Shown one piece after another: positions 1 through 4,674 of a stretch of 5,255 nt of DNA; position 1 is the stretch's first letter, and every line of letters begins with the position of its first letter. Under the pieces are notes generated by a model, which had not been told where the DNA came from, did no database searches, and saw only the letters and a list, made by a program, of their open reading frames with translations. Made by a program: the position numbers and the translations under genes. The stretch is from NCBI GenBank assembly GCA_017652545.1, contig JAGCAV010000460.1, forward strand, positions 1 to 5,255, in the 5' to 3' direction. This DNA is from Lachnospiraceae bacterium. GTDB lineage: Bacteria > Bacillota_A > Clostridia > Lachnospirales > Lachnospiraceae.

Positions 1-225
1 AACACGGCCGTCTTCAGCAAAAAGCAGGTGCCGGAAACGGAAGAGACCATCATGCTCGACTTCGGAACGCAGCAGCTCTGTTTCACCGGTCTGGATGACG
101 GAAGCGCGATCGCCGTCTCCTGGAAAGATCCTTCGGGCGAAAGGCATTACATCGTCCGCAGCTCCACAACGTTTATGCAGCTGAGCGCCTATTACACAAA
201 CTGCAGGCGGAAGTATAAAGAATAA
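1..225 (+). CDS. C-terminal part of an unrecognised protein (5' end outside window)
   Basis: The reading frame is open from the first base to TAA at 223-225, giving 74 visible residues that begin NTAVFSKKQ. A GTG at 28 could be read as a start, but nothing resembling a ribosome binding site precedes it and the frame stays open upstream, so this is best read as the end of a longer gene. The visible part is soluble and mixed alpha/beta in character (MLDFGTQQL, AIAVSWKDPSGE), with no membrane segment and no motif I recognise. It ends in a basic tail, CRRKYKE. The bases encoding that tail and its stop are repeated immediately downstream in the same frame. The gene converges on the SDR gene and shares a hairpin terminator with it. 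I cannot assign a function. Confidence 0.6.
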   Translation, partial: NTAVFSKKQVPETEETIMLDFGTQQLCFTGLDDGSAIAVSWKDPSGERHYIVRSSTTFMQLSAYYTNCRRKYKE

Positions 226-250
226 TACAGGCGGAAATATAAAGAATAAT
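204..250 (+). repeat. Tandem duplication of a gene end, 23-bp units, period 24
   Basis: Bases 204-226 and 228-250 are the same 23-mer except for one change (G213 versus A237). The unit starts CAGGCGGAA and ends AAAGAATAAT. The period is 24, a multiple of three, so the second copy is in frame with the gene. The order is RRKYKE-stop, then Y, then RRKYKE-stop. It looks like a slippage-type duplication of the last codons together with the stop codon, which left a spare stop and a short 3' untranslated copy before the terminator. Confidence 0.9.
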
Positions 251-253
251 GAA

Positions 254-277
254 GGAGACAGGGCAGGCCCTGTCTCC
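254..277. terminator. Bidirectional intrinsic terminator between convergent genes
   Basis: A perfect 10-bp stem (GGAGACAGGG at 254-263 with CCCTGTCTCC at 268-277) closes a four-base loop. The + strand continues with the pyrimidine-rich TCCTGTTTCTTCT. The - strand continues with TTCATTATTCTTTATA. The hairpin lies between the stop of the partial + strand gene and the stop of the - strand SDR gene, so it can serve both, although neither side has a perfect uninterrupted T tract. Confidence 0.8.
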
Positions 278-288
278 TCCTGTTTCTT

Positions 289-1071
289 CTACTTGATCGT
301 AAACCCGCCGTCGATCACCAGGTTGTGCCCCGTGATCATCGCTGCCCCGCTGCTGCAAAGATAAGCGATCACAGAAGCGATCTCCTCCGGTTCGGCAAAC
401 CTTCCGGAAGGCATCTCTTTCTTCAATGCGTCCCCATGAGGTCCGTCCCAGGCTTTATGGCCCATCGCCGTCATAACGACCGTCGGCGAGACCGCGTTGA
501 CACGGATCCCGTACTCTCCCCATTCCAGCGCAAGGACTTTTGTCAGAGCAATCAGGCCGCCCTTTGAAGCACAGTACGCCGCATGCCGCTTCAGGGCTAT
601 GATCCCGCCCTGAGACGCAACATTGACAATACACCCTTCGATCTTGTTGTCGATCATGTATTTTCCGACTGCCTGAGCCATCAGGAAATTCGCGGTCAGA
701 TTGACTTCGATGACCTTGTTCCAGTCCTCTTCCGCCAGATCCTCCGCATTTCCGAGAAGTGTGATGCCGGCGCAGTTGACCAGTATGTCGACCTTGCCGA
801 ACTTCTCTGTCCCTGCGGCGATCAGCGCGGCTCGATGCGCCGCGTCGCAGATATCTCCCTGAACGCCGACAGCCCTGTCGCCGCCCAGATCCCTGGCCAT
901 TTCAGTAACTTTTGGGTTTCGGCCGCTCATCACGACATTCGCGCCCTGCCCCAGGAAATAGGACACAGTCGCATTCCCGATTCCCGCTGTTCCGCCGGTA
1001 ATAATGGCTGTCTTTCCTTTCAGGCCAAAATCCAGAGATGACAATGATTCCTTTGAAAAATACGGCAGCAT
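289..1071 (-). CDS. Short-chain dehydrogenase/reductase, polyol (threitol-type) dehydrogenase-like
   Basis: The protein has 260 residues, the normal length for a classical SDR, and is a soluble NAD(P)-dependent oxidoreductase. All family landmarks are present: the Rossmann motif TGGTAGIG (25-32), NCAG (99-102, a variant of NNAG), and the catalytic tetrad Asn124, Ser153, Tyr166 and Lys170 in the YCASK context. The C terminus is ITGHNLVIDGGFTIK. After beta-2 the sequence is VVMSGRN rather than an Asp-ended strand, so NADP(H) use is possible. The overall pattern, including VASQGGIIAL, SPTVVMTAMGHKAW and the terminal DGGFTIK, resembles from memory the D-threitol dehydrogenase/GolD branch. Substrate specificity is therefore a suggestion only. 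The start ATG has GGAGG at 1084-1080 on the - strand, eight bases upstream. The gene is divergent from the LysR gene and ends at the shared terminator. Confidence 0.93.
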   Translation of the reverse strand: MLPYFSKESLSSLDFGLKGKTAIITGGTAGIGNATVSYFLGQGANVVMSGRNPKVTEMARDLGGDRAVGVQGDICDAAHRAALIAAGTEKFGKVDILVNCAGITLLGNAEDLAEEDWNKVIEVNLTANFLMAQAVGKYMIDNKIEGCIVNVASQGGIIALKRHAAYCASKGGLIALTKVLALEWGEYGIRVNAVSPTVVMTAMGHKAWDGPHGDALKKEMPSGRFAEPEEIASVIAYLCSSGAAMITGHNLVIDGGFTIK

Positions 1072-1090
1072 AGTCTGTTCCTCCGCTCAG

Positions 1091-1131
1091 TGGATTTTCA
1101 ATGATTTATTACACAACAATTATAAAATCCA
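1091..1131. promoter_or_regulatory. Inverted repeat overlapping the SDR promoter, candidate operator
   Basis: TGGATTTT (1091-1098) and AAAATCCA (1124-1131) are perfect 8-bp inverted copies separated by 25 bases. The right arm starts at the edge of the SDR -10 box and the left arm lies in its untranslated leader. Only one arm would be transcribed from the predicted start, so a DNA-level operator is more likely than an RNA hairpin. The LysR protein encoded next door is the obvious candidate binder. The arms do not show a clean T-N11-A LysR box, so the assignment is tentative. Confidence 0.35.
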
Positions 1132-1148
1132 TATCCTCTGCGGGTCAA
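1119..1148 (-). promoter_or_regulatory. Sigma-A-type promoter of the SDR gene
   Basis: On the - strand, TTGACC (1148-1143) lies 18 bases from a perfect TATAAT (1124-1119). Transcription would start near 1112, leaving a leader of about 40 bases that contains the GGAGG ribosome binding site. This is the strongest promoter match in the window. Confidence 0.75.
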
Positions 1149-1158
1149 GATTTTTCGG

Positions 1159-1187
1159 CTGAACAAAGCATTGCAGTCTGTTATAAT
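1159..1187 (+). promoter_or_regulatory. Promoter of the LysR-family gene (extended -10)
   Basis: An extended -10 element TGTTATAAT ends at 1187, with the hexamer TATAAT at 1182-1187. A weak -35-like CTGAAC lies at 1159-1164, 17 bases upstream. The predicted leader is about 54 bases. The poor -35 with a perfect extended -10 suggests modest constitutive or regulated expression. The -35 faces away from the SDR -35 with only 10 bases between them. Confidence 0.6.
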
Positions 1188-1247
1188 CAATCATATCGGT
1201 CTGAAACCCGGATTTACACAAACATACAATGAAAGGTAAAAACGATT

Positions 1248-2153
1248 ATGGATCTGCGCAAGCTGGAATATCTGGAAGCCGTTTACCGGCTGAAAAGCTT
1301 TACCAAGGCAGCCAAAGAGCAGTATGTCTCCCAGTCATCCATTTCCGAGGCGATCATGCGCCTGGAGGAAGAGATGGGGGCAGTCTTCATCAGGCGCGGT
1401 GAAAAACCGGTTACGTTTACACCCGCAGGGGAAGTATTCATTCAGTATGTCTATCGCATCCTGAGCATGGCAAAAACCGCCCGGGAGGAAGTCTCTCTTT
1501 CTGTCAGCCGGGCACAGGCCGGTGTTCCCTTCGCCTGGGCCGGAAAGTTTGAGGACCTGATACTGTGCGAGCTCAATGAGACCTTTGCCAGGGATTATCC
1601 GCAGTACGCGCTTCTTCCCCGGGAAGGAACATCTTCTCTTATGCTGGAACAGATCCTGAAGGATGAGATTGAATTTGCTTATCTCCTGATCCCTGAAGAG
1701 ATCGATGCCTCCGTATTCCACTGCCAGCCGCTGCAGTGCAGCATCCTCAGCGCTGCCATCGCAAAAACCAATCCTCTCTCACAGCGGAAAACGGTTCCGC
1801 TGGAACTTCTGCTGAAGGAAAATCTCTATATTCCCCCGGCAGGAGCCAGGCTTCGTTCCGGATTCGACGAACTGGCACGGGAACAGGGTTTGGGAACGCA
1901 GAAACTGCAGGTCATTCCCCCGTTTCAGATACAGCGGATGCTTGCCAAACGCAACAGCGGCATCTACCTGACGACCCGCGATGACTTTGGCGAATCCTCT
2001 CACGATCCCGACTTCAATGTTGTCCCGATTGAAAACGCGCCGGTCTTCTCGAAAGGGATCATCACCAGGAAGGGCCGTCAGCTGTCTGCCGGCGCGCAGA
2101 CAGCCATCACAAGGATCCTTGAGATCGTTCAGGAATTCCGGATCCAGTCATGA
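1248..2153 (+). CDS. LysR-family transcriptional regulator
   Basis: The product has 301 residues, typical of LysR regulators. The N terminus (MDLRKLEYLEAVYRLKSFT) leads into the winged helix-turn-helix: AAKEQYVSQSSISEAIMRLE at about 21-40, then EEMGAVFIRR and the wing TFTPAGE (56-62). A linker helix follows, and from about residue 90 to the end lies the periplasmic-binding-protein-like effector domain, whose ligand cannot be read from sequence. The start ATG has a weak AAAGG (1232-1236) eleven bases upstream; no better in-frame start exists. The gene is transcribed away from the SDR gene and toward the hydrolase-transporter pair. That is the usual geometry for a regulator of a divergent target, and it could also control the downstream operon. 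Confidence 0.95.
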   Translation: MDLRKLEYLEAVYRLKSFTKAAKEQYVSQSSISEAIMRLEEEMGAVFIRRGEKPVTFTPAGEVFIQYVYRILSMAKTAREEVSLSVSRAQAGVPFAWAGKFEDLILCELNETFARDYPQYALLPREGTSSLMLEQILKDEIEFAYLLIPEEIDASVFHCQPLQCSILSAAIAKTNPLSQRKTVPLELLLKENLYIPPAGARLRSGFDELAREQGLGTQKLQVIPPFQIQRMLAKRNSGIYLTTRDDFGESSHDPDFNVVPIENAPVFSKGIITRKGRQLSAGAQTAITRILEIVQEFRIQS

Positions 2154-2168
2154 TCGGTTTTACCGATC
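2152..2168 (+). terminator. Weak hairpin at the end of the LysR gene
   Basis: GATCGGT (2152-2158) and ACCGATC (2162-2168) form a perfect 7-bp stem with a three-T loop that overlaps the stop codon. It is followed by GTTCTATCG rather than a T tract, so termination would be weak. It may act only as a partial terminator or a 3'-end-stabilising structure, allowing some read-through into the hydrolase operon. Confidence 0.3.
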
Positions 2169-2181
2169 GTTCTATCGAATC

Positions 2182-2196
2182 AATGTGTTTTACATT
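2182..2196. promoter_or_regulatory. 15-bp dyad over the -35 box, candidate operator
   Basis: AATGT (2182-2186) and ACATT (2192-2196) are inverted copies separated by five bases. The total size of 15 bp is typical of a dimeric regulator site such as a LysR half-site pair. The right arm overlaps the predicted -35 TTTACA, a position suited to repression or to activation by a regulator contacting polymerase. Which protein binds is unknown; the neighbouring LysR product is one candidate. Confidence 0.35.
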
Positions 2197-2217
2197 CCCC
2201 ATCGTTCCACTTACTAT
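2189..2217 (+). promoter_or_regulatory. Promoter of the hydrolase-transporter operon
   Basis: TTTACA (2189-2194, five of six consensus bases) is spaced 17 bases from TACTAT (2212-2217, four of six, a frequent -10 variant). Transcription would start near 2224, giving a leader of roughly 84 bases before the hydrolase start. It lies in the 154-base gap after the LysR gene, and no competing strong intrinsic terminator separates it from the hydrolase. Confidence 0.5.
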
Positions 2218-2307
2218 GACATTACTAGCTGCTGCATCTCACAGAGTGCCGCGGCAGGATACGGCTTATGCTCATGAAACAGATGAGAAGCAGGAGGAGA
2301 CAGTCAG

Positions 2308-3123
2308 ATGAAACACATAATGGACGGGTCAAGAAAACAGGATGTAATCTGTCTGGGCGATCAGATCACGTACGGCATGAGAAAAGAATGGGGCAGTTCG
2401 ACCTGGCGTCCCCTGAAGCTCAGCCTGATGGGTACAAGACAGCACTGGTCCTACGATCCCCAAAAGCGCCTTCCCCTGATCATCTGGCTCTGCGGAGGCG
2501 GATTTACCCACGTGGATGTGAATGTCTGGATGCCGGAACTGGTCTACTTTGCAGAAAGAGGCTATGTCATCGCAAGCATCGAGTACAGCACAACACCCAA
2601 TACGGTCTATCCGCAGCAGTTGGATGACATTGCGGAAGCGATCCGTTTTCTGGCCGCTCACGCTGATGAATTCCATATCGACCTCTCCCGCTGTGCCATC
2701 ATGGGCGAATCGGCCGGTGCCTATCTCGCAGGACTGACCGCTCTGACATGGGGCCAGGTCCGGACATGCGATGAAACCGCCGCAGAAACATGTGCCATTA
2801 GCATTAAGGCAGCCGTTTTGCTGTATCCTCCTGTCGCGCTTGGTGAACTTCCCGGAACGCCCGTTATCAACGCGATTATGAAAGGGGCTCCGGACCTCAC
2901 CGACCTGATCACCGGCTCCGCTCCGCCTGTATTCATTGCCCATGGCATGAGCGACAATCTGATCCCCTATACCCAGAGCGAACACCTCTATGAGGCGCTC
3001 GAGCAGAAGGGAATCGAAAGCGAGCTCTACCTGATCAGGGATTGTGATCATGCAGACAGTCCCGTATTTCAGCTTCCTGTCAAAGAACTGATCGCAGGTT
3101 TTCTGGCAGCGCACACACTCTGA
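2308..3123 (+). CDS. Alpha/beta-hydrolase, esterase/lipase (HSL/BD-FAE-like)
   Basis: The product has 271 residues with no signal peptide, so it is probably cytoplasmic. It has the order expected of carboxylesterase-type alpha/beta hydrolases. An oxyanion loop CGGGF (62-66) follows the strand LPLIIWL. The nucleophile elbow is GESAG (133-137) with Ser135. The acid is Asp216 in HGMSDNLIPY, and His248 sits in DCDHADS. The triad is therefore Ser135-Asp216-His248. The oxyanion loop carries Cys62 where HGGG-type esterases have His. Likely substrates are small esters or acylated carbohydrates; a peptidase role is less likely but not excluded. ATG 2308 is chosen because AGGAGG (2292-2297) lies ten bases upstream. 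The stop is 37 bases before the transporter start with no terminator between, so the two genes are probably co-transcribed. Confidence 0.9.
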   Translation: MKHIMDGSRKQDVICLGDQITYGMRKEWGSSTWRPLKLSLMGTRQHWSYDPQKRLPLIIWLCGGGFTHVDVNVWMPELVYFAERGYVIASIEYSTTPNTVYPQQLDDIAEAIRFLAAHADEFHIDLSRCAIMGESAGAYLAGLTALTWGQVRTCDETAAETCAISIKAAVLLYPPVALGELPGTPVINAIMKGAPDLTDLITGSAPPVFIAHGMSDNLIPYTQSEHLYEALEQKGIESELYLIRDCDHADSPVFQLPVKELIAGFLAAHTL

Positions 3124-3146
3124 GAAAAATAAGTAAGTGGAGAAAT

Positions 3147-3163
3147 GGAGGTTATTTGGTATG
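3147..3163 (+). promoter_or_regulatory. Ribosome binding site deciding the transporter start
   Basis: GGAGG at 3147-3151 is nine bases before ATG 3161. An in-frame GTG at 3137 would add eight residues (MEKWRLFG). It has no upstream Shine-Dalgarno of comparable quality, and it would place this GGAGG inside the coding region. ATG 3161 is therefore preferred. Confidence 0.8.
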
Positions 3164-4504
3164 CCAGTTGAATTAATTCAGGATTTTGCATGGACAGGTA
3201 TCCTGCTTCTGATCGGTTATTTCCTGAGATCCAAAATCAGGTTGTTCCAGAAGCTTTTCATCCCTGCATCCGTTCTCGGCGGTCTTGTCGGACTGCTGCT
3301 CAGCAAACAGGTGCTCGGAAGGTTCTGCCCGTTCAGTATTGATCTGACTCCGAACATCGGATCACTTGCCACGGTCTTCCTGGCGATCGTGTTCACAACG
3401 CAGTTCCTCGGAACAAAGCTTTCCAAAAACATGGCAAAGCATTCCACGACGGTTTTCTTCCTGAACAGCGGTATCTACAGTCTTCAGGTATTTGTCGGTC
3501 TGGCTGTTATTATTCTTCTGATGAAGAGCAATCCCAATGTTCCCTTCGGAATGGGCATGCTTCCCTTTACCGGATGGTGCGGCGGACACGGAATGGCCGC
3601 AGCCGTTGCGCCTGTTCTTGAAACAGAAGACGTTCTGGATGCGAACAACCTGATCTCACTTGGCAATACCTTCGCGACGATCGGTATGCTCTTCGGTGTC
3701 ATTTTCGGTATCGTCATCATCAACATTGCGGCCAGGAAAGGCCTTATCTCCAGCATGGCCGGCATCAATAACATTTCAAGGGATGACGCGAAGGGCTTTG
3801 TACCTGTCGACAAGAGAAGAGGCATCGTCAAAAACGTGACCACCAACGATGTCATGAACCCGATCGCATTCCATATGGCTATCATCTTCGCCATCATGTT
3901 CTTTGCGTACCTTCTGCTTGGACAGATCCAGAAGATCCCGTTCTTCGCGCAGGCCAACATTCTGATGACAGCGCTCATCGTCAGCCTGATCGCCGGCTTC
4001 ATCACCAGGCGTCCCGCTGTACAGAAATACATTGAACCGGAATCCCTGAACAGCATCTCCGGCTCCGCCCTCGAGTTCCTGATTGCTTCTTCTGTAGCCA
4101 CCACAAACCTGGACATCATCGTATCCTTCGGCAAGGAAATGATCATCCTGAACATCGTGATGATCATCGTGACCACACTCTATGTCCTGATCCTTGGCAG
4201 GCTCTGGCACAAAGAACACTGGGTCGAGAACTCACTGGCAACCTTCGGTATGGCAACCGGCGTTGTCGCCACAGGTTTCCTGCTTGTCCGTGTTGCTGAC
4301 CCGGAAGGAAAGACAGGCGCTGCAGCGAACTTCGCACTTGGCAACATTTTCAGTACATTGATCGTTGACATGCCGCTCCTGATCGCATTCCCGCCGATCA
4401 TGATCGCCTCACACAAGGCAGGCCTGGGGATCTCCGCAGCTGTCCTGATCGCATGCACCATCGGTGGTTTCATCTTCTCCGCAATCGCAGGAAAAGATAA
4501 ATAA
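3161..4504 (+). CDS. GltS-like sodium:glutamate symporter, ESS family
   Basis: The product is a very hydrophobic inner-membrane protein of 447 residues from ATG 3161. It shows two related halves, as in GltS. The first has FIPASVLGGLVGLLL (33-47) and the signature GWCGGHGMAAAVAPVLE (138-154), which matches the GGHGTxAA pore motif of E. coli GltS. A charged cytoplasmic-type loop lies at about 191-235. The second half has the Gly-rich ATFGMATGVVATGF (360-373), then GNIFSTLIVDMPLLI near the C terminus, resembling the second re-entrant region. About ten to twelve membrane segments are expected. The family imports glutamate with Na+, but family members exist whose substrate is unknown, and the company of an esterase and an aldolase suggests another carboxylate could be carried. 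It is the second gene of the hydrolase operon and ends at a strong terminator. Confidence 0.88.
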   Translation: MPVELIQDFAWTGILLLIGYFLRSKIRLFQKLFIPASVLGGLVGLLLSKQVLGRFCPFSIDLTPNIGSLATVFLAIVFTTQFLGTKLSKNMAKHSTTVFFLNSGIYSLQVFVGLAVIILLMKSNPNVPFGMGMLPFTGWCGGHGMAAAVAPVLETEDVLDANNLISLGNTFATIGMLFGVIFGIVIINIAARKGLISSMAGINNISRDDAKGFVPVDKRRGIVKNVTTNDVMNPIAFHMAIIFAIMFFAYLLLGQIQKIPFFAQANILMTALIVSLIAGFITRRPAVQKYIEPESLNSISGSALEFLIASSVATTNLDIIVSFGKEMIILNIVMIIVTTLYVLILGRLWHKEHWVENSLATFGMATGVVATGFLLVRVADPEGKTGAAANFALGNIFSTLIVDMPLLIAFPPIMIASHKAGLGISAAVLIACTIGGFIFSAIAGKDK

Positions 4505-4516
4505 GCCCCCTCTCAG

Positions 4517-4550
4517 AAGAAGACAGGGAACAGTCCCTGTCTTCTTTTTT
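4517..4550 (+). terminator. Strong Rho-independent terminator of the hydrolase-transporter operon
   Basis: A perfect 13-bp stem (4517-4529 with 4534-4546, core GACAGGGA/TCCCTGTC) closes an ACAG loop and runs directly into TTTTTT (4545-4550). It begins 13 bases after the transporter stop. The stem core GACAGGG/CCCTGTC is the same as in the terminator at 254-277. Confidence 0.95.
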
Positions 4551-4561
4551 ATGTTTATATT

Positions 4562-4581
4562 CCCGGGCCCATGTTCCCGGG
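4562..4581. repeat. CCCGGG direct/palindromic pair in the intergenic spacer
   Basis: Two copies of TTCCCGGG lie at 4560-4567 and 4574-4581. Because CCCGGG is self-complementary, the two can pair as a 6-bp GC-only stem with an eight-base loop. It sits just after the operon terminator and is followed by TCATCCCTTTT, so it could be a weak back-up terminator. No function is certain. The rest of the 4551-4674 spacer is T-rich and holds only the aldolase promoter. Confidence 0.4.
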
Positions 4582-4619
4582 TCATCCCTTTTCGCGGTTC
4601 ATCTCATACCTGTTTTTCA

Positions 4620-4648
4620 TTGCTTTTTTTGCTGCCCGGCTTTATTAT
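4620..4648 (+). promoter_or_regulatory. Probable promoter of the aldolase gene
   Basis: TATTAT (4643-4648, five of six) is 17 bases downstream of TTGCTT (4620-4625, only TTG matching). The leader would be about 20 bases and holds the ribosome binding site. The region is T-rich, so chance matches are likely. An independent promoter is nevertheless needed because a strong terminator precedes this gene. Confidence 0.4.
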
Positions 4649-4674
4649 TTTTGAAAAAGGGAAGGAGAATCACG

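Noticed and set aside
28..30. GTG as the start of a complete 65-residue small protein
   Set aside because: The frame is open to the window edge and no Shine-Dalgarno precedes the GTG, so a truncated longer gene is more likely.
583..1041. + strand open frames (also 325-567) across the SDR gene
   Set aside because: These are shadows of the SDR coding strand, which carries all SDR motifs; no ribosome binding site or family pattern is seen.
1145..1162. TCA-N12-TGA imperfect dyad between the two -35 boxes as a LysR box
   Set aside because: The spacing is not T-N11-A and the arms match over only three bases, too weak to call a site.
1072..1182. 8-mer AGTCTGTT repeated at 1072-1079 and 1175-1182, and TTACACAA at 1109-1116 and 1214-1221
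   Set aside because: Short direct repeats in a small intergenic region, in the same orientation but at unrelated positions relative to the promoters; chance is a sufficient explanation.
2030..2043. Catabolite-responsive (cre-like) element TGAAAACG... inside the LysR gene
   Set aside because: Only the left half fits the cre consensus; the right half CGCCGG lacks the symmetric bases.
2329..3114. Long open frame of 261 codons antisense to the alpha/beta-hydrolase gene
   Set aside because: It mirrors a clearly real gene with an intact catalytic triad, has no convincing ribosome binding site, and its translation resembles no family. Long antisense frames are common opposite genes of this composition.
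3137..3160. GTG-started N-terminal extension of the transporter (MEKWRLFG)
   Set aside because: GGAGG at 3147-3151 is well placed for ATG 3161 and would lie inside the coding region if GTG were used; the extension has no family support.
3484..4176. 230-codon antisense frame rich in Met, Ile and Thr opposite the transporter
   Set aside because: The composition is what the reverse complement of hydrophobic transporter codons gives, and no start signal is visible.
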